Assembly: GCA_951640165.1 (NCBI GenBank) | Contig: OX621243.1 | Coordinates: forward strand, 1,488,001 to 1,552,000 | Direction: 5' to 3' | From: Pseudoips prasinana | Taxonomy: Eukaryota; Arthropoda; Insecta; Lepidoptera; Nolidae | Length of the DNA: 64,000 nt | Shown here: piece after piece, positions 53,132 through 63,620 of the stretch | How the letters are laid out: the number at the start of each line of letters is the position of its first letter | How positions within the stretch are numbered: the stretch's first letter is position 1 | Program-made: the position numbers and the translations under genes | The notes under the pieces: model-generated | Seen by the model: the letters and a program-made list of their open reading frames with translations, nothing else | Database searches by the model: none | Told to the model about the DNA's origin: nothing

Positions 53132-53320
53132 GTAAGCTACTGAAAAGTGAAAGTTACATTACGTTAGAAGTAGCAAGCAATCCCATGAAAACTAATTAGC
53201 TTCTCAGTCTTTCTTTTGGTAGATAAATCATCTCATCGGTTCTTGTATACATATATATACATTCTTTTTAATAGAGAGTATAATTGTGTCTCTAACCTAA
53301 CAAAGACTAGAGACAAAATT

Positions 53321-53440
53321 ACTAAGTAACTCGAGAGCAATGCCTTTGGAGTTAAAAAGTCCAATTAATAAAAACTTAATTAATAAAAATCCAATTACTA
53401 CAAATTTAACTCCAAAGGCATTGCTCTCGAGTTACTTAGT
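53321..53440. repeat. Perfect 34-bp inverted repeat
   Basis: ACTAAGTAACTCGAGAGCAA...GGAGTTA (53321-53354) returns exactly inverted at 53407-53440. The 52-base spacer is AT-rich with two TTAATTAATAAAAA units. No copy elsewhere in the window. Confidence 0.93.
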
Positions 53441-54117
53441 ATGTGGTTTTATCTTTGCTGTAGGGCTATTAATAAAATAGTGAACTATTTTCCGGTGAAG
53501 CAGTGCAATTGCCCAAGGCTTTTTTATGACAACCGGCACCAACGCGATGACCAGCCAGACACTAAACTTAGTTTGTACTTACTTGTACTTAAATTTATTT
53601 CGGTGCGGAATGGATCCTGAGACCTCCAGGGAAAAAAATGGCCTGGCCGTCCTATTTACTTCGCTTTACCACAAAGCTCAGAATATCTGGCATAGTTAGG
53701 TACAGTACAATTTAATTATTTTTTAATGTCATAGTGAAGAACTTATCATCCATCGAAAAGTAGGTTAGATTAGAACAAACTAACAGCAATGTGTCATGCA
53801 TTTAAATGCCTTCTAAGATTTGAAATATTATAATATTTTGAGTATGTAACTATTTTGCTGTACAATCAGTATTTTTATTTGAAATGTTATTTTTTTAAAC
53901 AAAAGTAAGCTTATAATTTGTTGTTGTATTAAACAGCAAAATAAAAAACCTTCCTTTTGTTTCCCTTTATCCCCATGGAACTGTCCACTGTCATTTTACT
54001 AATTTCACAGCAATCAATTACATAGATAAATATATCTACCATCGATTATTGCTTAGTCGTCCGATTACGAGCCTAAAATTCTCTATTGTAATCTATACAT
54101 CGATACAAATAAACAAA
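53441..54117. other. No gene recognised
   Basis: A minus-strand tRNA-like stretch at 53600-53630 (AATGGATCCTGAGACCTCCA) is too worn to call. The remainder is AT-rich. Confidence 0.35.
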
Positions 54118-54265
54118 ATTTGAAGTGTCTGTCCGTTTGTTTCGGAGTTTCAGAAAAGGCTGGACTGGTTTCGACGAACTTGTATCTAAAATGCTGGGAT
54201 CTATTATTATACGAAGTAATAGCCTAGCCACCTAGCCAGCTTTCGCCCGCGGCTTACCCCCCTTA
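54118..54265 (-). mobile_element. Helitron-like repeat fragment
   Basis: GTCTGTCCGTTTGTTTCGGA and AGCTTTCGCCCGCGGCTTAC follow, in reverse, the end of the ACTAGCTGTGCC family (compare 57074-57250). Confidence 0.45.
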
Positions 54266-54340
54266 ATTATTTATCGATCTCTTTAGAACAATCGATTGTT
54301 CTGGGAGAAAGATACCTTATCTCCTTTTCTATATTTGTAT

Positions 54341-54537
54341 GACTGCACGTGTGGCGCAGCGGCTAAGACAGTCGCCTCTCCGCTTCGTGTCGCGGATTCG
54401 AGTCCCGCGCCGGACAACTATTTGTGTAACCCATAAATAGTTATTCTGAGTCTGGATGTAATTTATTATATGTTTGTAAAGTACAACGCGACACAAGGAT
54501 TAATTCCTATAATGCGGGCGTTGTCTTTTAAAAAAAT
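54341..54537 (+). mobile_element. SINE2, full length
   Basis: GACTGCACGTGTGGCGCAGC, GCGGATTCGAGTCCCGCGCC, GGACAACTATTTGTGTAACC, GAGTCTGGATGTAATTTATT and GCGGGCGTTGTCTTTT occur in order. A short deletion removes part of the GTCCGTCAATT block. Confidence 0.92.
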
Positions 54538-55091
54538 GCCTTACAACGTCTATGCAATATTTCTTAATCATTGGTTAAATAGTTAAGTTGTAAAATAAAG
54601 GAACTCATATTTGCAGTTACGCGGGTGAGGTCGCCGGTGATAGCTAGGTTCGAATAAAAACGACAATGTCGCGGACAATACAAACTAGAATTTATCGGCA
54701 AATTGATCAACTCTTAATCTTATGCTAGTGGTTTCATCTCTTCGCTACCCACCTTTACGGCGGCTCCCTTTGATCTCGGCAATTGTTGCGTTTGATGTTG
54801 CCGCCGCGCCGGTACTGGATCGTGTTAACTGTTACAAATATTACACCGATCGCTGAATGTTGATAGGAACACTAGTTTCGTTTATAAAATTTTCAGGAAG
54901 TTTAGTCAGAATTAAGCAACTGGAAATATATTGTAAAGCTAGTGCACTGTTTTGTTAAAAAAAATCAGAAAACGAGAATTCAGAATCCCAAACTAATTAA
55001 TTACACACAAACTAATTATTAATGTTTTGTTTGTAGCCTTAGATGTCATTCCTAGCCAGCCATAATCCTATACACAAGTATTTGGTTAGAC
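54538..55091. other. No gene; GC-richer patch at 54740-54840
   Basis: TTACGGCGGCTCCCTTTGAT and GTTGCCGCCGCGCCGGTACT stand out from AT-rich flanks. No frame or repeat supports a feature. Confidence 0.35.
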
Positions 55092-55305
55092 GGGGCGGTT
55101 GGCAGGCAGGTCGTGGGTTCGATTCCCACCCAGGACAGATATTTGTGTGCATAAACATGTCTCTTTGTCCTAAGTCTGGGTGTAATTATCTATTTTCTAG
55201 TATTTACAAAAATAAAAGTAGTATATGTAGTATATCATTTATCTGGTTTCCATAGTACAAGCACTGCTTAATTTGGGATCAGATGGCCGAGGGGAATAAT
55301 GTCAG
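55092..55305 (+). mobile_element. SINE3 copy, head shortened
   Basis: GGGCGGTTGGCAGGCAGGTC, GTGGGTTCGATTCCCACCCA, AACATGTCTCTTTGTCCTAA, the AATAAAAGTAGTATATG block and TTTGGGATCAGATGGCC are in family order. Part of box A is deleted. Confidence 0.85.
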
Positions 55306-55479
55306 GTTTACTGTTCAAGGCGTTGTGAGAGTTCCCTTTACCACAATAACGTTTAGTGAAGTAAGTATACTATGTCAACATAACAGTCCATTTAATTCTG
55401 TCACTAACATAATTATAATTAAAATATACCTACCCAATAACACTAACACTTATGTTTTAGGATTGATCAAACGGAAGAT

Positions 55480-55800
55480 AAACACAAGGTCCGTTATAAT
55501 AATAATACTGAATTCATACCTTAATATAGACAGAACGATTCAGACAATATGTAGTAAAATTTAAATTTCAATACATAATATTAAAAACTTCAACCAAACA
55601 TAATCTCCTTGCCAATAACTTAATACAAGCTAGCTAAATGTCACTACCATTATAAAATAAATTGTATAAATGTTTTAACATACCGTGTACCTAAATATCT
55701 GTAATATAAGTAACTAGAAATAATAACTGTATAACTACAAACATGTTCTGACTATTTACAAGCGCTTTTTAAAGTCTACGTGAATAAAAAACTTTTGTTA
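55480..55800 (+). repeat. Repeat I copy
   Basis: GAAGATAAACACAAGGTCCG, ACCTTAATATAGACAGAACG, ACATGTTCTGACTATTTACA and AGTCTACGTGAATAAAAAAC follow the reverse complement of 63296-63610. Confidence 0.75.
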
Positions 55801-55863
55801 TTTAATTTTTTATTTTATTTATATCTTAATCAGACTTGGTAAGACGTGGAAGAGCAAACTAGC

Positions 55864-56265
55864 TTGTTGTAACGTAATTAACGCACACCCTCAATCACCC
55901 CAATTAGAATATTATGTTGTTATCATAATACATACACTGAATTTTTAACTTAACATGTATATGCATTGTTATTTACTAAATTAGTTTCTTCTTTCTTATT
56001 CAGTACTAAAGTTTTCTTTATTTAGTACTGAATGATGGAATTTGTATGAATACAAATAAAACTGCTATTTAAAAATCTTATTACTTTGACTTACGGTCCA
56101 TTTCAATTTGTTTTGACTATACTGGGTTAATATGACAATAATAACTGTAGTTTTAATTATTTTGGAATAAAAAATTACCTATATTAAAAATGCTATAAAT
56201 CGATTCAGTAAACGATTCTGAACAAACTTATTTTCAGGATGTGCGTTAATTAAGTTACATGTTGT
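55864..56265 (+). mobile_element. MITE-C copy
   Basis: It begins TTGTAACGTAATTAACGCAC and ends GTTAATTAAGTTACATGTTG. It is collinear with 19302-19702. Confidence 0.88.
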
Positions 56266-56929
56266 ATATAAAAAAACATAAGTAGCAGTATGGTTATGAA
56301 ATGTTATTTTGTTTTGTGTTATTTTTATACTTTAGTCTAAGATTTGATGTTTAGTAGGTCTCAACATTTTATTATTAGCAATTAAGGAAAGAAGCGAGTC
56401 AACCCCAATACAAGTATTAATTTAACTTACTGGGGTTGATACATGAATAAGATACAGATTAAGAGATAATAAATAAATACATTGAAAATTGAAATTGATT
56501 GTAATAAGATATTTTAATTTGAAAAACACGTTTAAAGTATGAAATCGCTGCTCGATAAGTCAGTTTTTTAGTCTGTTAGTGTCGGAGCAGTTGAGACACG
56601 GTACAGCCACTATCTTTTCAATTAATGTATTGTATAGCGTGGGACACATAACGTGGGTTTATTTGGTTAATTTCTAGATTCACACGGGTGTTGTAGCCAT
56701 ATACACCTATAGTTCTTTTAAGTAATCTGGTGTTCCTGTAGTTTAGCTTAGGGACTTAGAAATATTTTTAACTTAACCATGTAGTCTATCCATATTTCTT
56801 TCTTTATCGTATTGGCAATAGATTCCTTGATGTCAGAGTTGTTCAAGCCACCAAGCCTTGTCTAACAAGAATTATTGGCACCGACCGCAGCACGGAGACG
56901 CAACAATTAAGCCAGTTTGGCGGTTACCC
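56266..56929. other. No gene recognised
   Basis: AT-rich, no assignable frame or repeat. Confidence 0.4.
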
Positions 56930-57000
56930 ATGTATAGACTGACCACGTGTCTAGGTGCTTTACCTCGCGAACGCATACGGACATGCGTCTACAACTTAAG
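56930..57000. repeat. 5S-rRNA-like dispersed repeat, copy 3
   Basis: GGCGGTTACCCATGTATAGA and CTGACCACGTGTCTAGGTGC followed by TTTACCTCGC parallel the copy at 45438, with more changes. Confidence 0.35.
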
Positions 57001-57073
57001 ATACTTAACGTAGATAACAACGTTTGCGGTGATTACCTTTAAGTAACTGTTACATTGTTATGAGTTTATTGAT

Positions 57074-57295
57074 AACTAGCTGTGCCCGCGACTTCGTCCA
57101 CGTGTTAATTAGTTTATTTCGTTTTTCTTGTAAAATAAAAGACTTTTTCTAAAATAAAAGTAGCTTAAGTTACACCTTATTACATCAGCTACCTGCCAAT
57201 AAAAGTCCCGTCAAAATCGGTCCAGCCATTTCAGAGATTAGCCGGAACAAACAGACAGACAGACAGACAAAAATTAAAAAAAAAACATTTTGGTA
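57074..57295 (+). mobile_element. Helitron-like repeat (ACTAGCTGTGCC type)
   Basis: It starts ACTAGCTGTGCCCGCGACTT and contains CAAAATCGGTCCAGCCATTT, then AACAAACAGACAGACAGACA and a run of A's. It is a dispersed non-coding family. Confidence 0.55.
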
Positions 57296-57300
57296 TATGT

Positions 57301-58371
57301 ACCGTATATATATATTCATATTAATTTAGTGAAAACCGGTTATTTCAATATTACAAACAGACACTCCAATTTTATTTATTTGTATAGATGTGTTAGGTAT
57401 AAAAAATAATGTAAACAATTGTTGGTGAAACTTATTAAATAAAAAAAAATAACATCTTGTGATAAACATGTAACATATATTCATCAAAAAATTTAACCAC
57501 GAATTGGTTAATTTCTGTAATATTTATATCGATCGATATTCTTGAGCTAAAGGAGAGCTCTTCAGAAGCATTGGACCGGAAATAAATTGGTAAAATAGAA
57601 GATTGTAAGAATGTATAACAAAAGGATACAACTAACTACACTATTTAACTAGTAATAACAGCACACTGTTACATTATTTATAACAGTAAAAATATTAAAT
57701 TGTTTAATATATATCTGTATCCCATGGTGAATATGAAACAAGAGATATGAAACTCGTATTAATTTATAATATTGTGCAGCGCTCCGCCTCGGAACATCAA
57801 GGGGCATCACTCAGCACAACAAATGCGTATTAAACCTCTCGACAAAAGTAAAACATTTCATCTCTCGGCTTTAAACACCACCAACATATTCCGAGAACAT
57901 AAAAATGCGCTAAAATGTTATGAAACTTTTAGAAGAGTTCATAACTAGTGTAAATTGTTTTATAAACATTTGAAATTGTAATCAGAAAACATCGTACATT
58001 AGAAGAAATCAAAGCTAGTTTTTTGATGAGGCCAAAATTTTGTATAGTCTGGGCCCCGTAATGGATAAACAACGTTTGTTAAAGAAATGTGGGGCGTAAG
58101 AGTCAATTAAGGAGACGTGGATTCTTTTGAGCTTCATAAATCATAGTGAAGAAGAAATAACCGAAATACAAACACATGATGAACTAAAATTAAGTCAAGA
58201 CAGTTTTAATTCTCGTTATTTATGTAACCAAAGAAAGGGAAATTATTTTGGACATCATTTCTTGACATTTTGATAGAATAGTGTTCTGTTTTTATACACA
58301 TTGATAACTCCACACAATCTAATTCAAGGTGAAGAAGACTTAAAATGAAATGCCGAAAATATTATTTTTAT
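57301..58371. other. No gene recognised
   Basis: AT-rich, with no frame above 60 codons. Confidence 0.4.
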
Positions 58372-58460
58372 AGTCACCTAATGATAAAAGATCGTCGCCG
58401 CCCTTGAACACCCGCAACACTATGGTGTTGCCTGCTTTTGCGAATGGTATAAGCTCGTGC
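58372..58460 (-). mobile_element. LINE 3' end (reverse)
   Basis: The minus strand carries GCAAAAGCAGGCAACACCAT, GTTGCGGGTGTTCAAGGGCG and TTTTATCATTAGGTGAC, parallel to 43625-43720. Confidence 0.65.
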
Positions 58461-58499
58461 CTTGCCATATTATACTGTAATACTTGTAGAAGTTAAACT

Positions 58500-58955
58500 C
58501 CCAGCATAAACTGGAGCAGTGCCCGGTCTTTGAGGCCGAGAGGCGAGTCCTGGCGCTGAGATCGGACGGGATCTCTCGCTGCCAGCGTTTTTGTATGCGA
58601 TGCTCGCAGGGGACTTCACCAAATGGGATGCCGTGGTCTCATTCCGTGAGGCAGTCATGCTCCAGAAGGAGGTCGCTGAGCGGGATCGGAAGCGTCGAGG
58701 CGGCGGCAGCAGCCGGTACCCCATCTCACCTCGGGGATGCGGTGGCATTATATCCTCCCAGGGTGCGTGTCCCGACCATCTGGGACACGGCGCAAAAGGG
58801 GGCCACCAGAGTTGCATCCCCGCGTTCCCGGGGCTCCCCCTATCAGGCGTCCACGGCAGGTTAGGACTTCAGGGTGCGAGTGCGACATACTCACTCGCAG
58901 ACACTTTTTGCGGGTGGCATGCGTAGGCATTCCTCCTGCGTTATAAAGAAATATA
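58500..58955 (+). pseudogene. R1-like LINE ORF2 C-terminus and 3' UTR
   Basis: One frame reads HKLEQCPVFEAERRVLALRSDGIS from 58505. A shift at about 58585 moves to FLYAMLAGDFTKWDAVVSFR then EAVMLQKEVAERDRKRRGG. HTLxxCPxFxxxR.. followed by FCxxVMxxKExAERxR is the C-terminal pattern of R1-clade elements, which often insert in ribosomal or other repeated DNA. The strongly GC-rich 3' UTR continues to about 58950. This is a dead fragment sitting in AT-rich DNA, so it is probably not at the usual R1 target. Confidence 0.8.
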
Positions 58956-60283
58956 CAAGTAAGGGAGAAGTTAAACTATTTGTGTGTATTTTGTATTTTG
59001 ATGTGTAATACGTTGTCAGCTTCATAAGCAAATTTAGCTCCTTACGTTACGTCCACTAGTTATGCTACACCTTGCATGAATAACCTTGGAATAAGAAAAA
59101 AAAATCCTTAGGATAAATAAAAAAAATTATAAAATAGAATAAAATTTTTGGGGCTACATTATTGTTACATAAAGCGATTACCTACTCGGTACGAAATGAA
59201 AAGAGCAAACGATCATCCAAAGAATCGATTTATATAATACAAAATATTCGGACAAATAGTCAATGGACACAATTATTAAGAGATTTTGTCAAGAAATCAT
59301 ATTTGGGGACTCAATTTTGCAAGAAAAACATCCGTTGTAAAGGGTAAGAAGGATTTCGAAATGTGTGCAAAACACATTAGTTTGAATAAATATAATGTGT
59401 ATAAACAATTTTTACAAAAGAATTGCAAATATGAAAATATCCGGATTGTACCGATTGTCCGAATAAGCCCTTTGTAACCAGATTAGCCGATGACAATAAC
59501 AGAAAGGGTTCAATGATATAATTTGAAAAACTCATGTCAAATTCATTTTTGTCATCCACTGTCATCCTCAGTTTAAATACCGTGTGCACGATGTTTGGAG
59601 ATTTCATTCATAATTTCTATACGGTGAAGTATCTACAGGTGGAAAATGATTTTTGTTAGATGTGTATAAGAAATAATTAAGGTATTTGTGTAGTATTATG
59701 GCAAGAAGATTATATATTTTGATCGAGGATTCAGGTACGGCTTAAACTCAGTTAAGAGAAGTGGTACTTTGCTTTCAAATAATTAAAGAAATACCGAGTT
59801 TCTGAATCCATTATCGTATTATTTATCTCTCAATCAAACAGAACTTCCAAGTATCTTTGAGAAATCAGCTTTCAATACGGAACTTCTCACTTTCCAACTT
59901 GCAAATGTCATCTTTTTTGGAGTTTACAAAAACAATCCGTATTTAGAGCTCGTTTCCCGAAACCTCGTGCACGACGTTACCATATTTAACTAGAGATTAA
60001 CACCACCATTTTGGCGGGAAGTCGTCAGTTACCGAATGTAGCTGAACCGAACGAGACGCATAAAACAGCATAAAACGGGTTAATCTCCGCCCCGTAATCC
60101 TCTAACATATGTATCTGTCGTTGCGTTTTGACGTAGATTTACAATTATTTACAAGAAATACCCGCTGCACGCCGGTTGTGTGCGCTCACGATAATCCGCG
60201 GATTAACTCGCGTCTTGTTTATGGTGCGCTGTCACCCGCCTAATTGTCTGTGGTCGGGAAAAAGCGCGGGAACGCGGGGCAAA
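58956..60283. other. No gene; composition rises from 59930
   Basis: AT-rich to 59930, where GC content increases (CGAAACCTCGTGCACGACGT, then ACGGGTTAATCTCCGCCCCG). The GC-richer segment leads to the small frame at 60284 and may be its promoter or 5' UTR. Confidence 0.3.
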
Positions 60284-60442
60284 ATGGCGACTGTGATTTA
60301 TTTGGGGTTGATGGTTTTCACAATATTTCTAGAGCAAGATGTTTTGTGTCGAATGAGAGATGGTCCGTGCGGTCGGATTATATCGGTATCATGTTTCTTG
60401 TTTTTGTTGGCAGCGTTTGGCGAAGTTGTCTTTAGCATTTAG
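60284..60442 (+). CDS. Possible small protein or first exon, 52 codons
   Basis: Not recognised. The ATG has a good context (GGGGCAAAATGGCGAC) and lies in a GC-richer, repeat-free island with an upstream stretch reminiscent of a 5' UTR. The frame gives MATVIYLGLMVFTIFLEQDV, a short cysteine-containing middle (CRMRDGPCGR) and ISVSCFLFLLAAFGEVVFSI before a TAG. The two hydrophobic stretches would suit a signal peptide or membrane helices. A donor-like TCG|GTATCA at about 60385 could make it a first exon instead. An overlapping frame at 60244 shows the region is open by chance too, so confidence is limited. Confidence 0.3.
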   Translation: MATVIYLGLMVFTIFLEQDVLCRMRDGPCGRIISVSCFLFLLAAFGEVVFSI

Positions 60443-60991
60443 TATCAAAAACATCGATTTGCTACGCGTAGACGACACAAACTCTCGTAACTGTCGACAA
60501 GCGAGTTGACACAATATATTCATCACTGTCTTTACTACTCGTGCCATATATTATTATCAATTTACAGACATCTAAGTATATTTGTACAAAAACAAAACCA
60601 TCAAGATCGAATTATTTTGTAAAATAAAAGTAATTATGATCATTGTTATGTGTGTTTATTTAGCAAGGGACGGTTAATCAGTTGTTTGTTAGTCATCACG
60701 ACGCTGTGACGATCGTTGCGCCCACGCATGTGAGCTATAACTAATCGTTTTTATTCTAACTTTCACAGACAAATTACCGGAACACTCTTTTTTAGATGAA
60801 TCATTGTCGAATCGTAAAATGTTAGATTTGTTATTCTCTATGTCAATATTACGCTGTATCACTATTGGCGTGGTGTGCTAACTTGGATATAAGAGAGAAG
60901 GTGGATATAAGTTTCTCTTATAATGGCTCAAATTTTATTGATACACCGTTTCTCGTAATGCAAATCATATACATACCTCTATAACACTGGG
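60443..60991. other. No gene recognised
   Basis: AT-rich again after about 60700; nothing assigned. Confidence 0.4.
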
Positions 60992-61044
60992 GATTCCCGC
61001 TGGACGTTGGAAATATGTATAATTTCCAACGTCCAGCGGGAATC
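60992..61044. repeat. Hairpin made from a SINE box B region
   Basis: GATTCCCGCTGGACGTTGGA (left arm, from 60992) returns inverted at 61022-61044 around a 7-base loop. The right arm continues into a minus-strand tRNA-like head, so the left arm is a fold-back copy of part of it. Confidence 0.85.
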
Positions 61045-61095
61045 GAACCAACGTCCTACTCTGCCAATCTAGGGTAGACGCTCCGTATGGTACAG
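61022..61095 (-). mobile_element. tRNA-like SINE head
   Basis: The minus strand reads CTACCCTAGATTGGCAGAGT (box A-like) and GTTGGTTCGATTCCCGC (box B). No tail is recognised beyond the hairpin. Confidence 0.6.
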
Positions 61096-61144
61096 TCTAT
61101 AACATTTATTTTCAACATAATGTTCACAGTTAGCTTAAAAGGCT

Positions 61145-61430
61145 TACACTGCCTCACCGGTCAATACAGGCAAGGGAGAGCTCAAGCCGGATAGCAAACG
61201 TTTTAGAGGGTTTTACCGTTTTGGGGATGACTTGTGCAACTTTCCCTCTACGTTAATACGTGACACGGGCCTGTTGTCCGATTTAGGTTCGGAGAGGGCA
61301 TTTAATCGATACGAATGCAATCAAAGGGTCATGGAGGGCACTGATGGTCGCTACGCGTTCTCGGTCAAATTCTCGACCGGCGAGTACGGTATATGGGTTG
61401 ATTATAACAAAAAGAGTAGTCAAATCTATT
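61145..61430 (+). repeat. Repeat G, longer copy
   Basis: CCCTCTACGTTAATACGTGA, CGGGCCTGTTGTCCGATTTA, ACGAATGCAATCAAAGGGTC and ATGGAGGGCACTGATGGTCG parallel 35738-35860. A 67-codon plus-strand frame over it has no domain. Confidence 0.6.
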
Positions 61431-61644
61431 TATAGTCTGAGTAGTCGCATCTCGCTACGAATTACCTTAGAGAATTGTCTACGAATTAGATTTAAAAAAA
61501 TAATAAGCCAAATTGTGTAGCAGGGTATGTTACAAAAGTTCTGATTATTTAAGTGACAAACGTGCTTAGGATTGAGTCGTTCTGAGTCAACACACATGAT
61601 AGTAATTAGTCTTAAGTAAGTATATTTTATTTTAAACAAGGAGT

Positions 61645-61695
61645 CCTACTGAGTTTTCTGGCAGTGTTTCTCAGTAGCTGCCACGTCATGCGGTA
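61645..61695 (-). mobile_element. Half terminus of the 15.1-kb palindromic MITE
   Basis: CTACTGAGTTTTCTGGCAGT and GTTTCTCAGTAGCTGCCACGTCA are the reverse complement of the left end at 15074-15120. Confidence 0.75.
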
Positions 61696-62940
61696 GGGTA
61701 AAAAAATGACGATACCGCAATGTAAAAATTTTACGGAATAAATGATTTTTGACTTATTTAAAGACCTTAAATTACTAACTGTTATTATTAAATAACAGTT
61801 AGTATTTATTAATCATACAGATACAGAATATTATGTTTATAATTTCTTAGGGATTTCAAGATTTTGTGAGAGTTTATTGGAGCTTTTATCATTGATGATG
61901 ATTTTTCAAATTATTTTTGAGGATAGATAGTACAGAATCATGTTTACCTATACCACCTAATTAGTTAATATGTGAAAATCACCTTACCAGATATATTACC
62001 GATTCAAACCGACAAAATAATCAGTTCATCTGCAATGTCTATGATCACCTTTCAACATCAAAATGCATCCGGGACAAACTGGAGAACATCCTACCATAGA
62101 GCATTTTATAAAATGCATCCAATGGTTTCCGACTCGCGCCTTTTAATAAACTTATTAAATTACAACACTCCACTCATCCGATTACAATAAACTTCAAAAT
62201 AAATAACATTATCAAACGGATATTTTTTAATCAACAACACAATTCCTAGTAATAAAATAAAATAATTAACAAATCTCTTCAAAGAAAATATTATAATGAC
62301 AACTATTTCATCATGGCGGATTTGAAAATTGAACTGAGACAGAGGAACTGGAAATGACGTCATTAAAAAGCTATACTGTGACTGAACTGTTAAACCATTA
62401 TGACGGATTTTGCCGGATGACTGACATTTTTTTCAATCTAAACGTCATTTTTTATGGCTAGGTCCTAAAATAGTCGTCTCTAGAGACGATTTGAAACATA
62501 TATTATTATATTCTAATGGTATGTATCGATTGCTGGTCTATCTACAACGATAAAAGATTAAATATGGACTTTGTACTCAGTAACCGCCATTAAAATTAAA
62601 TACTTATCTATATAAACAAAAAAATACTAACAAACATACTCAATTACCTATCCTATTTGACTAAAATAATTACGTGCTACTAAATTACCTATGCACCTAT
62701 TACTAACAATAATTATACTCAGTTACGCCGTTTTGTATCTCGTTACACGTAATAGATTATTTTATCTTATTGAGTTTATCTGTATTTCTAATGTAAGTGA
62801 ATGTTATATTCCGTTTTTGAGAAATAAATGTCTTTAACCGTAATAAATTTAAAGCCGTTTTGTTTTATATAACTTCTACTATGACAGCCAATCAGATAAA
62901 CTGATCATGACTTCTAAACATGCAAATGTTCAGTAGGCCT
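61696..62940. other. No gene recognised
   Basis: AT-rich. A short palindrome, CTAACTGTTATTATTAAATAACAGTTAG, lies at 61776-61803. Nothing else is assigned. Confidence 0.4.
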
Positions 62941-63155
62941 GGGGCTCTACCGGCTTAGTCACCGAACATCGATTTCTTAAATGGCGTTCAAATAAATAAA
63001 GGTTAAAAATGACTTAATCAATCGTTAAATTGGCTTCCATGAGCACATGTGACGTCATAAACGATTTAATGATTGATTAAGTCATTTGTAACCTTTATTT
63101 ATTTGAACGCCATTTAAGAAATTGATGTTCGGTGACTTAGCCGGTAGAGTCCCTG
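62941..63155 (+). mobile_element. MITE-B with shortened core
   Basis: Both arms are complete (GGGGCTCTACCGGCTTAGTC at the left, GACTTAGCCGGTAGAGTCCC at the right). The core loses the GGTCCGGAATCGATTTTC part between ACGTCATAAA and CGATTTAATG. Confidence 0.9.
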
Positions 63156-63289
63156 GTCGGCACACATTAGCTGGACCTAACTCGCACAACCACGTCAAAG
63201 TTTCGTCAGACCGTCTTAAAAGCGGTGTAGAGAACCCTCTGAGTATGTTTAGTACCTACCTTTACCACAATTCCGTATAAATAAATATA

Positions 63290-63620
63290 AATAATAAAAA
63301 ACGTTTTTATTCGCGTAGACTTTAAAAATGCGCTTGTAAATAGTTAGAACATGTTTGTAGTAATATAGTTGTATACATTATTATTTCTAGTAACATAGAT
63401 ATTTAGGTACATGTTGTATTGATTGTATGAAAACATTTATAAAATTTATTTTATAATAGCAATGATATCGTAGCTAGCTCGTATCAAGTTATTGTCAAGA
63501 GATTATGTTTAAGTTTAATTATCTATTTTAACTCTAATATTTTTACTACATATTGTCAATGGTTCTGTCTATATTAAGGTATTATTATTATGACGGATCT
63601 TGTGTTAATAACGACGGTAT
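63290..63620 (-). repeat. Repeat I copy
   Basis: TTTTTATTCGCGTAGACTTT, GCGCTTGTAAATAGTTAGAA, CATGTTTGTAGTAATATAGT and TATATTAAGGTATTATTATT match 50985-51550 and the reverse complement of 55480-55800. Confidence 0.75.

Noticed and set aside
58470..58946. Several overlapping frames in a GC-rich block
   Set aside because: GC-rich DNA has few stops. Only the plus-strand frames with R1-like C-terminal patterns make sense; the others are shadows.
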